A stretch of 64,000 nt of DNA, taken from the NCBI RefSeq assembly GCF_004115155.1, contig NZ_RDSM01000001.1:930001-994000 (forward strand). The letters run 5' to 3'. Within the stretch, counting starts at the first letter, position 1. Every line of letters starts with the position of its first letter. The notes beneath the pieces are model-generated. The model was not told where the DNA came from. It saw only the letters and a program-made list of their open reading frames with translations, and did not search any database. Made by a program: the position numbers and the translations under genes. The stretch comes from Granulicella sibirica (GTDB lineage Bacteria > Acidobacteriota > Terriglobia > Terriglobales > Acidobacteriaceae). Positions 24,085-33,355 of the stretch are shown in pieces.

Positions 24085-24290
24085 TTCTTGAATAGATCCG
24101 CTCTGACTTGCTCCCATGGAATCACAGCGGAGGAGTCCTGTGCATAGCTCGCCATGCGCCGATCGAGTTCCGAGGATTGTTCGTCGGTCAGGTCGGGCGG
24201 ATGGGCCTCGATGTTCTCCCAGAGTGCGTCGAGCAAGTCGAACTTTTCCGCGACGGATAGACTGCTGATCTGGCTCGGGAGATTGGTCAT
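24081..24290 (-). CDS. Addiction-module antitoxin
   Basis: This short protein (69 aa) is of the putative addiction-module component family (unstable antitoxin type). It shows the helix-rich ISSLSVAEKFDLLDALWENI and the signature LTDEQSSELDRRMASYAQD, ending in IPWEQVRADLFKK. It is expected to bind and neutralise the downstream ParE-like toxin and to repress the operon. ATG 24290 is chosen because the protein family begins this way. An upstream in-frame start would add 25 basic residues. Confidence 0.88.
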   Translation of the reverse strand: MTNLPSQISSLSVAEKFDLLDALWENIEAHPPDLTDEQSSELDRRMASYAQDSSAVIPWEQVRADLFKK

Positions 24291-24484
24291 GATTTTCAGC
24301 TTAAGAAGGTTGGGGATGGGTGTCAATCGCCTTAGACTTCGCCGGCGCGCGTCACGCTGCGGCACGCGGAATCACGAAGATGCCGATGACAACGACTTCG
24401 CGGGAGCTTTATCGTGAAAGGCTCCATTCGACGTTTGGGCGACACCTAGAATGGAAATGATTCTCTTTGAAAGCGAGCGCGTCA

Positions 24485-25081
24485 ATGCCCAGAGTCAAGG
24501 TCTTGAAGGGAGTTGCACACAACCTTGGTAGCTCGTTCATCAGCTTGATGAACTACACCGCCGATGATTATTCAATGGGACACATCCTCCGATTTGCGCG
24601 GGAAAGTGAATGCAGCACGCTGACGATAGACCTGCTCCACGGCACGGGCAATCCAGCCGGGCTGCTGCAGGACCCTATCTCCGATTTGCCAAGTAGGTAT
24701 TTAGGGATGTTCCACCGGCTGGTTGAGAGCGCCGGATCGGATCGAAGCCTCATCCAAACGGCGACACTCACGCTTACTTACGACCTGCTCAGTAGCCAAC
24801 CAAGCCCGATCCCGAGTGAGCCACAGAGCGCCTACACCTGTGATGTTTCCATCGTGGACAAACGCGGCAAGGACTATGCAGCACGGTTTGATGGCTGGTG
24901 GTTCGTTGAGAGGGCGGAACACAACCGCCTCGTTACAGCTTCGAACATGAAGGGATCGTTAGAGCGCAAGCCGAGATCATGGCGCTGGCCGTGGATTGTT
25001 CTAGCTGTTGTCCTTGCCTTAGGAATCGGCTTTGTAGTCTGGGTTTTTGTGCTGGCTCACACCTTCAAGAATGGAATCTGA
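24485..25081 (+). CDS. Tail-anchored protein of unknown function
   Basis: Not recognised. The protein of about 198 aa has a soluble part with VLKGVAHNLGSSFISLMNY at the start, acidic and mixed alpha/beta composition, and VDKRGKDYAARFDGWWFVE. It ends in a basic segment (ERKPRSWRWP) and one C-terminal membrane helix (WIVLAVVLALGIGFVVWVFV), so it would be tail-anchored to the inner membrane. A TTG at 24467 is an alternative start. Codon use is less GC-rich than in the neighbours. It lies between the toxin-antitoxin pair and lysC, in a patch of accessory-looking genes. Confidence 0.65.
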   Translation: MPRVKVLKGVAHNLGSSFISLMNYTADDYSMGHILRFARESECSTLTIDLLHGTGNPAGLLQDPISDLPSRYLGMFHRLVESAGSDRSLIQTATLTLTYDLLSSQPSPIPSEPQSAYTCDVSIVDKRGKDYAARFDGWWFVERAEHNRLVTASNMKGSLERKPRSWRWPWIVLAVVLALGIGFVVWVFVLAHTFKNGI

Positions 25082-25198
25082 GACGTTTGCGTAATGCCTC
25101 TAACTTGCCGACCCGCTGAATTCTCAGCCAACGCACGCAAAACGGTGTTATCGGAAATCGATCGTGTAGACTAACCCGCCGCCGACCGAAGCACCCGC

Positions 25199-26632
25199 CT
25201 AGGCGGTCGCGATGGCGGAAATGCGGGCGGTGAGGTCGAAGACGGTGGGGTCGGGGTCGGTGAAGAAGGCCTTGTGGAGGGAGCGGATGGCTTCTTCGAC
25301 GTCTTCTTCGTCGATCATGAAGCTCATGTTGATCTCGCTGGCTCCCTGCGAGATCATGCGCAGGTTCACATGGGAGACGGCGGAGAAGACGCGGCCGGCG
25401 ATGCCGTTGTGGCCTCGGATGTCTTCGCCTACGAGGCAGATGAGGGCTTTCTTGCCTTCGTATTTCACGTCGGCGATCTTGCCTAGTTCGGCGCAGATCT
25501 CGGGGAGTTTTTCGTTGGAATCGACGGTGAGCGAGATGGAGACTTCGCTGGTGGAGACCATGTCGATGGCGCACTGGTATTTGTCGAAGACGTCGAAGAC
25601 GGCCTTGAGGTAGCCGTGGGACATGAGCATGCGGCTGGCGACCACATCGATGATGGTGAGGCGCTTTTTGGCGGCGATGCTCTTGAAGGGGCTGGCGCAA
25701 GGGGGGCTTACGGCGACGATTTTCGTGCCTTCGTTTTCGGCGTTGCGCGAGTTGAGGACCCAGACGGGGATGGACTTCTGGACGGCGGGGAGGATGGTCG
25801 CGGGGTGGAGGACCTTGGCGCCGAAGTAGGCGAGTTCGGCGGCCTCTTCGAAGCTGATGGTCTTGACGCGGAGGGCGTCGGGACAGATGCGGGGGTCGGT
25901 GGTCATGATGCCGTTGACGTCGGTCCAGATTTCGATGGCTCCGGCATGGAGGCCTCCGCCGACGAGGGCGGCGGTGTAATCGGAGCCTCCCCGGCCTAAG
26001 GTGGTGGTGATGCCCTGGGCGTTGGAGCCGATGAAGCCGCCCATGACGGGGGTCTTGCCGGCTTCGATGAGGGGGAGGACGTGCTTGTGGAGGGCCGCCT
26101 CAATGGCGGCTTCCTGCGGGGTGGCCTTGCCGTAGTGGTCGTCGGTGATGATGCAGTGGCGGGCTTCGACGTGGGCGCCTTCGAGGCCGCGCTGGGCGAA
26201 GGCGGCCGCGACCATGCGGCTGGAGAGGCGTTCGCCGAAGCTGGTGACGAGGTCGTTGGTGCGGGGGGTGAGCTCGCCGACGGCGGCAATGCCGCGAAGG
26301 AGATCGTCGAGGGCGTCGAACTCGCTGTGGAGGGCGGCATGGAGGACGGGGAGGTCGGCTTCGCCGAGGAGAGCCATGGCGGTGTCGGCGTGGCGGTTGC
26401 GGAGGCGTGCGGCGAGGGCGAGGGCTCCGGCCTTGTCGCCACGGCCGGCGGAGGCGGCGGCGGCAAGGAGCTGGTCGGTGACGCGGGCCATGGCGGAGAC
26501 GACGACGACCGCGGAGAGGCCCTTGTCGCGGCGGCCCTTGACGATGGCGGCAGTGCGGTTCATGGCGACGGCGTCTTCGACCGAGGTTCCACCGAACTTC
26601 ATGACGACGAGGTGTTCGCGGACTGTGCTCAT
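25199..26632 (-). CDS. lysC: Aspartate kinase
   Basis: Aspartate kinase phosphorylates aspartate, the first step towards lysine, DAP, threonine and methionine. The kinase domain shows VVMKFGGTSVEDA at residue 10, SFGERLSS, TTLGRGGSDYTAALVG and TDVNGIMTTDPR. The C-terminal third holds two ACT-type regulatory regions (LTIIDVVASRML, and KALICLVGEDIRG with VNLRMISQGASEINMSF), so feedback control by lysine or threonine is expected. ATG 26632 overlaps the asd stop by 4 bases. The same frame stays open far into asd, but that extension is not real. Length is 477 aa. Confidence 0.96.
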   Translation of the reverse strand: MSTVREHLVVMKFGGTSVEDAVAMNRTAAIVKGRRDKGLSAVVVVSAMARVTDQLLAAAASAGRGDKAGALALAARLRNRHADTAMALLGEADLPVLHAALHSEFDALDDLLRGIAAVGELTPRTNDLVTSFGERLSSRMVAAAFAQRGLEGAHVEARHCIITDDHYGKATPQEAAIEAALHKHVLPLIEAGKTPVMGGFIGSNAQGITTTLGRGGSDYTAALVGGGLHAGAIEIWTDVNGIMTTDPRICPDALRVKTISFEEAAELAYFGAKVLHPATILPAVQKSIPVWVLNSRNAENEGTKIVAVSPPCASPFKSIAAKKRLTIIDVVASRMLMSHGYLKAVFDVFDKYQCAIDMVSTSEVSISLTVDSNEKLPEICAELGKIADVKYEGKKALICLVGEDIRGHNGIAGRVFSAVSHVNLRMISQGASEINMSFMIDEEDVEEAIRSLHKAFFTDPDPTVFDLTARISAIATA

Positions 26633-27729
26633 GCGGTGACCAGCTTCTTCTTCGACTCGAACTTGCCGAGGCGCGCGAGGACTTCGGCGTTGAGGATAGC
26701 CGCACCGGCGGCGCCGCGGATGGTGTTGTGGGAGAGGACGACGAACTTCCAGTCGAGCAGAGAGCAGGGGCGGAGACGGCCGACGGTGGAGGCCATGCCT
26801 TTGCCGCGCATGCGGTCGAGGCGGGGCTGGGGGCGGTCGATGGCGTGGTCGTACTCGATGGGCTGGTCTGGGGCGGAGGGGAGATGCTGGCCAGCGAGGG
26901 GGTTGAAGTCGGCCCAGGCGGCGAGGATCTCTTCGTGGGTTGCGGGCTTGCGCAGCTTGATGGAGACGCACTCCATGTGGCCGTCTTCGACCGCCACGCG
27001 GTTGCAGTGCGCAGTGAGTCTGGCTTCGAGCATCTCGATGTGGTCGCCCTTGTAGGCTCCGAGGAGCTTGAAGACCTCTTCCTGGAGCTTTTCCTCTTCG
27101 TTCTTGATGAAGGGGATGACGTTGCCGAGGATGTCGAGCGAGGCGACGCCGGGATAGCCTGCTCCGCTGACGGCCTGCATGGTGGAAACGAAGAGACTCT
27201 CGATGCCGAACTTCTCTTCTAACGCCTTGAGGGGGAGGACAAGTCCGATGGCGCAGCAGTTTGGGTTGGTGACGATGTAGCCGCCGGGATGGGAGCCGGG
27301 TTGGGCTTCGCGGCGCCAGGTTTGTTTTTCGATCAGGGAGAGGTGGTCGGCGTTGACTTCGGGGACGACGAGGGGGACGTCGGAGACCATGCGGAAGGCG
27401 CTGGAGTTGGAGATGACGGCGCAACCGGCGGAGGCGAACTTGGGCTCTAGATCGCGGGCGATATCGGCGTCGAGGGCGGCAAAGATGATCTTGGGCAGCT
27501 CGCCTACGGCGCCTTCGGGCACGTTGGGCTGGAGGGTCATGCCGGCGATGCGCTTCGGCAAGGGCGTGTCGAGCTTCCAACGGCAGGCGTCGGCGTAGGT
27601 CTTGCCGGCCGAGCGGTCACTTGCCGCAAGCCACGTGATCTCGAACCAGGGGTGATTGGAGAGGAGTTGGATGAATCGCTGGCCCACCATGCCGGTGGCG
27701 CCGAGAATGCCTACATTTCGCCGTTCCAT
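26629..27729 (-). CDS. asd: Aspartate-semialdehyde dehydrogenase (archaeal/fungal type)
   Basis: This enzyme reduces aspartyl phosphate to aspartate semialdehyde, the substrate of DapA. The N-terminal GILGATGMVGQRFIQLL is the NADP-binding loop. The active Cys lies in VTNPNCCAIGL and the catalytic His in VEDGHMECVS. The sequence style (SDRSAGK, SGAGYPGV) and length of 366 aa fit the archaeal/fungal branch rather than the enterobacterial one. The coupled order asd-lysC with an ATGA overlap puts both steps in one transcript. The promoter should lie in the 76 bases between asd and the FUSC gene or further upstream. Confidence 0.95.
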   Translation of the reverse strand: MERRNVGILGATGMVGQRFIQLLSNHPWFEITWLAASDRSAGKTYADACRWKLDTPLPKRIAGMTLQPNVPEGAVGELPKIIFAALDADIARDLEPKFASAGCAVISNSSAFRMVSDVPLVVPEVNADHLSLIEKQTWRREAQPGSHPGGYIVTNPNCCAIGLVLPLKALEEKFGIESLFVSTMQAVSGAGYPGVASLDILGNVIPFIKNEEEKLQEEVFKLLGAYKGDHIEMLEARLTAHCNRVAVEDGHMECVSIKLRKPATHEEILAAWADFNPLAGQHLPSAPDQPIEYDHAIDRPQPRLDRMRGKGMASTVGRLRPCSLLDWKFVVLSHNTIRGAAGAAILNAEVLARLGKFESKKKLVTA

Positions 27730-27805
27730 CCCAATAGGATAACGCGGAAATACAGTGGCGGAGATAGGACGGAAGGTGTAGAGAAGAGGATCGAGAACGA
27801 TTGTT

Positions 27806-30037
27806 TTAGTTGGCGCGGCGCTCGATGGCTCCGGCTACGGCCATGGCCTCGGCGGCACGTTCGAGGACGGTGACCTGGCGTTCGATGCGCTGCATCTGGA
27901 GTTCGGCAACGTCGAGGGCATCCATGGGACGGATGAGGGTGAGACTGGGAGCGGACGGCATACTGGGGGCGCGGGACGGGAGGACTTCGAGGCGGTTGGC
28001 GAGGACTTCCATGCGAGCGGCGGGAGTTGGTTTTCCTGGGCCTGGACGCGCGGGCCGGCCGAGGGCCGCGAGAGCGGTGACGGTCTGGGTGAGACGGCGG
28101 AGGTAGGTGGTGAAGGCGAGGGCGTGCTCGGTGCCCGGGCTGGTTTTGCGACTGAAAGAGGGCTCCAGCAGGAGACGGTCCAGGGTCTCTTCGGCAGCGT
28201 TCGAGGCCAAACCGCAGGCGCGGCGGGCGGGGGCAAGGATGCGGCGTTCGATGTCGACGCGGGTGTAATCGCGGCCTATGCGGCGGGGGCTTGGGGTTTC
28301 TACAGACTCGGCGGCGCTCCAGAAGCGGAGCATGGCGCGGATGTAGGCGGCGTCGGCGTGAGCCCCAGCTTGGAGGAGCCGGGTGAGCTCGCGGTCTTCG
28401 CGCTCGGGCCACAGCAGGCGCATGGCGACAACGGCGATGACTGCTCCGACAAGAGTGGTAACGACGCGGACTCCGGCGTAGCGCCAGTCGCGGAGTTGCG
28501 GCAACGAGAGGAGGACGAAGGTTGGGGTAAGGAAGAAGCAGTAGACTCCGTAGTCGACGGCGAAGCTGGCGAGGGTCAATCCGGCGCCGACGGTAATGAC
28601 GAAGATGATGCCGGCCTGGTTGTGGATGACGGCGGTGAGGAGCGCGGCGAAGATGCCTCCCGCGATGGTTCCTGCGACGCGCTGGAGGCCTCGACGCATG
28701 GTTCCGGAGCCGTTTGGCTGGAGGACGATGATGCTGGTCATCGCCAGCCAGAAGCCGTGGTTGACGTGGAGGACGTGCATCAGGAGAACGTCCACGGCTC
28801 CGACGGCAGCCATGCGGAGGGCGTGCCGCATCATGGTGGAGCGGAGGGACCAGTCGGCAAGGAGGTTATCGAAGAGACCGGGAAATGGGTTGGTGCGGCG
28901 GGTTTCGGGCCGGACGATGAGCTCGGTGGGCGCGCGGAGGCCCCGGGATGATCTGGCATCCGTTCCGCTCCAGATGGAGCGGATTGCTTCGAAGGCTATT
29001 TCAAGTTCCTGGCGAGCGTCGCGCTCTTCGGCGGCGAGGTGTCCGGCGAGGTCGTTGCCGGAGGCGATGGGGACGGGCCGACGCCGCAGGAACTCGACGG
29101 TGTGGGATCCCTCCGGTGCGAAAGAGGCCCCGAGATCGAGAGGCTGGACGTGGAGGGCCGCGGCGATCGAGTGTTCCGCACGGCCCAGCCACTGGGCGAT
29201 CTCATGGAGCCCAAGGGAGTCGGGATCAGCATTCGATTCGGCGAGGTCGGCGAGTTCGCTCAGCCGGATGGCGTGGGCGAAGAGCATGTCGGCGGTTTCC
29301 AGCAGGACGGTGAGGTTGCGGGCGCGGTGGGTACGCGCAGGGGCGCGGGCGGCGGTCTGGCCGATGGCGATGCGGGCGTCTTCCATGACGACGCGGATGC
29401 GGCGCTTCCAGTCGTGCGAAGAAAGGCTATCGAGGGAGCGGGGGGCGTCCGGAGCGGCGATGCGGGACGTGGTCTCAGCGAGGAAATCGTAGGTGATGGC
29501 GACGGAGCGGCGGGCAGGCCGGAAGGGATCGAGGGGCCACAGGATGAGCGAGATGGCGGCGGCTCCGATTCCTCCGGCGATGAAGTAGGCGGCGTTCGAA
29601 AAGGCCTGCGCGGCGGTGCGGTCGCCACTTCCGAATCCGGCGAAGTAGATGACAAGGATGATGACGCTGGTGGACGCGAGGGGCTGGGTGAGGACGCGGG
29701 CGAAGGTGAAGGCGAAGCAGATGGCGGCGGTCGCAAGAGCAGCGATCAGGGTGTGCTGGAGGGATGCGCCGCGCGGCATGAGGCTGCCAACGAAGGACCC
29801 TAGGACGCCGGCGAGAGCCCCTGCGGTGAGGAGGGTAAGCATGGTGTTGAGGCGGGAGCGGTATGGGCCGCCGTTATCGACGAGGATGGCTTCGAAGGCT
29901 CCGAGGGCGGCCCAACCCATGGGCTTGTGGAAGGCAAGGCAGAGCAGCATGGCGGCCGCGACGGCGATCGCAGCACGGGCTCCGCGGCGCCATTGCAGGC
30001 GGGCAGCCAACTCACGCACGGTTGCGGATAGCGTCAT
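27806..30037 (-). CDS. FUSC-family inner-membrane protein
   Basis: This is a large membrane protein (743 aa) with two blocks of about five or six helices (residues 20-180 and 390-540), each followed by a long cytoplasmic helical region. That is the internal-duplication layout of the fusaric acid resistance / aromatic acid exporter (FUSC, YccS/AaeB-like) family. The second block contains HVNHGFWLAMTSIIVLQPN and RGLQRVAGTIAGGIFAALL, which are typical. Such proteins often work with a membrane-fusion partner, but none is adjacent. Substrate unknown. Confidence 0.85.
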   Translation of the reverse strand: MTLSATVRELAARLQWRRGARAAIAVAAAMLLCLAFHKPMGWAALGAFEAILVDNGGPYRSRLNTMLTLLTAGALAGVLGSFVGSLMPRGASLQHTLIAALATAAICFAFTFARVLTQPLASTSVIILVIYFAGFGSGDRTAAQAFSNAAYFIAGGIGAAAISLILWPLDPFRPARRSVAITYDFLAETTSRIAAPDAPRSLDSLSSHDWKRRIRVVMEDARIAIGQTAARAPARTHRARNLTVLLETADMLFAHAIRLSELADLAESNADPDSLGLHEIAQWLGRAEHSIAAALHVQPLDLGASFAPEGSHTVEFLRRRPVPIASGNDLAGHLAAEERDARQELEIAFEAIRSIWSGTDARSSRGLRAPTELIVRPETRRTNPFPGLFDNLLADWSLRSTMMRHALRMAAVGAVDVLLMHVLHVNHGFWLAMTSIIVLQPNGSGTMRRGLQRVAGTIAGGIFAALLTAVIHNQAGIIFVITVGAGLTLASFAVDYGVYCFFLTPTFVLLSLPQLRDWRYAGVRVVTTLVGAVIAVVAMRLLWPEREDRELTRLLQAGAHADAAYIRAMLRFWSAAESVETPSPRRIGRDYTRVDIERRILAPARRACGLASNAAEETLDRLLLEPSFSRKTSPGTEHALAFTTYLRRLTQTVTALAALGRPARPGPGKPTPAARMEVLANRLEVLPSRAPSMPSAPSLTLIRPMDALDVAELQMQRIERQVTVLERAAEAMAVAGAIERRAN

Positions 30038-30083
30038 AACGACAGTTTATGGTGCGTTCTGGGGTGCATTGACTCAGCTGGAC

Positions 30084-31013
30084 CTAGAGGATCGCGGGTT
30101 CGAGTTCACGGACCCTGGTCTTTGACTGCGTCGTAAGCGTGATGGCGGAGGCGAGGATGAGTCCGCCGCCGAGCCACGCGCTTGGACCGAGATGCTCGGA
30201 GAGGACGAAGACGCCGAGGAGGGAGCCCATGAGGGGCTCCATATTCAGCAGGACACCTGCCTGAGACGCAGGGACTTGGGTGATGCCCCAGTTCCACAGG
30301 CTCGTGGTGACAGCGGTGCACAGGACACCGGCGGCGGCGCTGGCGGCCCAGGGCTTCCAGGAGATCCCATGGATTGCCGGCAGGCCATAGCGGAAGGGCA
30401 CGACGATGGCAAGCATCGCGGTGCCGAGGAAGATGCCATAAGCGGTAACGAGGAGGTGGTTGTGACCTTCCATGAGCTGCTTGTTCATCAGGATCCAGAA
30501 AAGGGCGATGAAGAGGGAGGCGACGACGAGGAGGTCTCCGGCAAGAGATGGACCACCCGGGATGGCACTGTGACGACCGCCGAGAGCAATAAGGCAGGCT
30601 CCAAGCGACGAGCCGAAGAGAGCGAACCAGCCGATCTTATCCATGCGCTCGTGCGCCCAGACAGCGGCTCCGACGGCGAGGATGACGGGCATGAGGCCGA
30701 CCATCAGGGCGGCATGCGAGACGGTGGTGAGGCGTAGTCCTTCGAACTGGAGGAGGAACTGAACTGGGACGCCGAGGAAGGCAGAGAAGGCTAGGATGGT
30801 CCACTCACGTGGACTGAAATCGGGCTTGTGGGTGAAGAGAACAGGCAGAAGGGCAAGGCAAGCGAAGGCGAAGCGGTAGAAGACCATCGAGCCCACCCCC
30901 ATCTCGGCCAGAACGATCTTGCCGAAGAAGAAGCCGCAGCCCCAGAGCGTGCTGGCGAGGGTGCAGGCACCGAAGCCGAGGGCTCTGTGGGTGGGTAGGG
31001 TGTTTGAGGGCAT
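30084..31013 (-). CDS. DMT-superfamily (EamA) transporter
   Basis: This is a ten-helix EamA-type carrier of 309 aa with the usual two repeated halves: the first with TLWGCGFFFGKIVLAEMG and RFAFACLALLPVL, the second with ALFWILMNKQLM and PLMGSLLGVFVLSEHLG. Family members export metabolites or amino acids. The substrate is unknown. The start ATG at 31013 is chosen because the hydrophobic family N-terminus follows directly. The frame stays open upstream into the neighbouring gene, with an unrelated basic sequence. It is divergent from the secreted protein at 31119 with about 105 bases between them. Confidence 0.87.
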   Translation of the reverse strand: MPSNTLPTHRALGFGACTLASTLWGCGFFFGKIVLAEMGVGSMVFYRFAFACLALLPVLFTHKPDFSPREWTILAFSAFLGVPVQFLLQFEGLRLTTVSHAALMVGLMPVILAVGAAVWAHERMDKIGWFALFGSSLGACLIALGGRHSAIPGGPSLAGDLLVVASLFIALFWILMNKQLMEGHNHLLVTAYGIFLGTAMLAIVVPFRYGLPAIHGISWKPWAASAAAGVLCTAVTTSLWNWGITQVPASQAGVLLNMEPLMGSLLGVFVLSEHLGPSAWLGGGLILASAITLTTQSKTRVRELEPAIL

Positions 31014-31118
31014 TTGTTTATGGTCGCACACTGCGTCCGGCGCGAGGACATGGTCCGGGCGGACGCAACCTTGGCGCGGCGGGCTCGTCTGTGAAAGAGT
31101 AAAGTCCACAATCGTCCT

Positions 31119-32714
31119 ATGCCGATGCTGCTTTTTTCTCTCTTGAGTACGGCGACCCGTTCGCGACTTCGTTTCGCTCCTGCCGCTTTGGTTTTCCTTG
31201 CGGCGCTTGCCTGCGCTCCGAGGGCGTCCGCGTGGGCCGCGACGGAACATCCGGTGGTGATCGCGCTCGCGGATCTGGGCATGCAGGCGCAGGGTGGGCG
31301 GCCTGCGGTTCCGGGAAGCACGGTGGCGACTGCACATTTTGTTGGGGATCATCATGTTCTGGTGACGTTTGCGGTGCGGCGGCTCATGAAGAGGCTTCCG
31401 GATACGAGGCCGGAAGACGATGACCGGATGATCGACGCCGTGCTTGTGGATGTTCCTTCAGGCAAGGTGGCGGCGCGGACGACCTGGCGGGTTCACGACG
31501 CGGGGCAGTACCTGTGGGACCTGGGGCATGGGAGGTTTCTGCTGCGTGTGAGGGACAGGCTGGCGGTGATCGCGCCACTGGCGAACCTTTCAACCGAAGA
31601 ACCGTTCCAGGAGCATCACCTGCTCGGGTATGAGCGGAGGGTTGTGGGCATCCTGGTGTCGGCGGAGGGTGACTTGCTGACGGTCGAGACACGGGATCCG
31701 AATGCGATCAAAGAGGAGGATGGCGCGGTCGTCCACAAAAAGGTAGAGGAAGGGGTCGAGATCAACTTCTACCGGCTGGTTGGGACAGGCGAGGGCGAAG
31801 GGGCTCAGCACGCGGGCGTAGTGCGATCGAAGATGCCAGTCGAGGTCCCGATGACAAAGGACGGGTATCTCGATATCAGCCAGGAAAGCAGGACGCGGTG
31901 GCTCTTCGACTACTACTCGCACGAGGGCAAGAAGATCGAGCTTTCGCCGTTCGACACCAGCTGCTTTCCGCGGGCGACGTTTGTGAGCCGGAGCGAGTTT
32001 GTGGCGTTCGGGTGCCATGGCTCGCCGGACAAGATCGAGATCGGCGGGTTCGACATGACCGGGCAGCAGATGTGGCAACAGAACTTCTACGACTACTTCG
32101 CGCGGGCAACGTTTTCGTTTGCACCGGAGTCAGGAAGATTTGCGATCGGGCGGGGGATTACGACATCTCCTCCTTCACTGATCGGGCAGGATCCTGGGGG
32201 TGACTCGATGACCGGGCAGGATATCCAGGTGATGCAGACGCACAGCGGGAAGCAGCTGTTCCACATTGCCACGACCCCGGCACAGAAGAGCGGGCAGAAC
32301 TTTGCGCTTTCGGCGGATGGGATGGAACTGGCGGTAATTCGCGGGGGCGCGCTCGAGATTTACAAGATGCCCGGGCTATCCGGAAAAGATAAGCAGGAGG
32401 TAAAGGCGGCGCGGGAGTTCGCGCTGGAGACGGGGAACGGGCCGATCCGGCTGCAGACGCGGACTCAGAAGACGGAGTCGGCGGGGCTGGCTCCGGTAAC
32501 TCCGCCTGCCCCGAAGAGTACGGCCCCGGTGACAGCGGTGGCTTCGGCTGTTCCTGCTGTCGCTGCAGCGACTTCAGCAAATGTGCCGGCAGCTCCGCAG
32601 AGGCCAGCGGAAAATGTGATCGTGAACGGGGATGTTCCAGATGATGGACCGAGGAAGAAGCCTACGCTTTATGGCGAGGGAGATGCGGGAACAAACGAGA
32701 CTGCGCCGAAGTAG
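31119..32714 (+). CDS. Secreted protein of unknown function, predicted beta-propeller-like
   Basis: Not assigned to a named family. A clear signal peptide (LRFAPAALVFLAALACAPRASAWA) is followed by about 390 residues of alternating short strands, with repeated patterns such as HHVLVTFAVRRL, GRFLLRVRDRLAVIAPL, ARATFSFAPESGRFAIGRG and NFALSADGMELAVIRGGALEIY. These resemble WD40/TolB-type propeller blades. The last 110 residues are a Pro/Ala/Thr-rich tail ending in an acidic, charged segment. It is probably periplasmic or extracellular. No catalytic motif is visible. Confidence 0.7.
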   Translation: MPMLLFSLLSTATRSRLRFAPAALVFLAALACAPRASAWAATEHPVVIALADLGMQAQGGRPAVPGSTVATAHFVGDHHVLVTFAVRRLMKRLPDTRPEDDDRMIDAVLVDVPSGKVAARTTWRVHDAGQYLWDLGHGRFLLRVRDRLAVIAPLANLSTEEPFQEHHLLGYERRVVGILVSAEGDLLTVETRDPNAIKEEDGAVVHKKVEEGVEINFYRLVGTGEGEGAQHAGVVRSKMPVEVPMTKDGYLDISQESRTRWLFDYYSHEGKKIELSPFDTSCFPRATFVSRSEFVAFGCHGSPDKIEIGGFDMTGQQMWQQNFYDYFARATFSFAPESGRFAIGRGITTSPPSLIGQDPGGDSMTGQDIQVMQTHSGKQLFHIATTPAQKSGQNFALSADGMELAVIRGGALEIYKMPGLSGKDKQEVKAAREFALETGNGPIRLQTRTQKTESAGLAPVTPPAPKSTAPVTAVASAVPAVAAATSANVPAAPQRPAENVIVNGDVPDDGPRKKPTLYGEGDAGTNETAPK

Positions 32715-32813
32715 TGGAGCGCACCGGCTAAATAAGACCAGCCAGAGTGTCCCTGACCGGCATGCCAAACGCGTCAGAGCTCGATAGCAAAGCCGACAAG
32801 AGGAATCAGACGT

Positions 32814-32852
32814 GCGAAAGGCCAGACCCTTATGCTTGGCCTGGCCTTTCGC
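32814..32852. terminator. Hairpin between the secreted-protein gene and rpsT
   Basis: GCGAAAGGCCAG (32814-32825) and CTGGCCTTTCGC (32841-32852) form a 12-pair perfect stem with a 15-base loop. It lies between convergent genes, 27 bases beyond the rpsT stop, so it could end transcription from both sides. Neither side has a long T-run. Confidence 0.6.
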
Positions 32853-32879
32853 GAATCTGTCAGCTGGTGCCGGAGACGC

Positions 32880-33152
32880 TTATGCCTTGACGACGGCGGC
32901 TTTGACGCGGGCGTTGAGGCGACTCTTGTAGCGACTGGCAGTGTTCTTGTGGAGAACACCCTTCTGCACGCTCTTGTCGAGGATGGAGACGGTGGTGCGG
33001 TACTGCTCGCCAATGGCCTTGGCGTCGCCGGTGACAATGGCTTCGCGGAGGCTGCGCAGGGTTCCGCGGAGCTTGCTCTTGTTGGAGCGGTTAACGGCGG
33101 TCTTAACGATGGTCTGACGTGCGCGCTTCAGCGAGGAAACATGATTTGCCAT
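32880..33152 (-). CDS. rpsT: 30S ribosomal protein S20
   Basis: S20 is a small, very basic, helical protein that binds 16S rRNA in the small subunit. The start [30 protein letters not shown] is typical, as is the later [13 protein letters not shown] ending. Length is 90 aa, the normal size. GAAGAGAG lies a few bases before the ATG. It is a single gene with a hairpin after it and the tRNA-Met gene upstream on the same strand. Confidence 0.97.
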   Translation of the reverse strand: MANHVSSLKRARQTIVKTAVNRSNKSKLRGTLRSLREAIVTGDAKAIGEQYRTTVSILDKSVQKGVLHKNTASRYKSRLNARVKAAVVKA

Positions 33153-33355
33153 AAACTCTCTTCTCTAATACCCGGACGTTGTCGGGGGAAATGGGATGCA
33201 GGCACCGGAGGCTCATCCTGCCGATCGCGGCGGGAGAACACCAGCCAGAGACGTGGCTTGCCGCATCCCCTGCAATTTTCAAGTTTACGGGAGGATGGGC
33301 CTGGGGTCAATCGAAAACAGGTCGACTACACGAAAGCTCTTGTCTGAATCTCTTA

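Noticed and set aside
26633..27580. Upstream extension of the lysC reading frame across most of asd, giving a 793-residue fusion
   Set aside because: The extension is Arg/Pro/His-rich out-of-frame translation of asd. lysC has its own ATG at 26632 that overlaps the asd stop by 4 bases.
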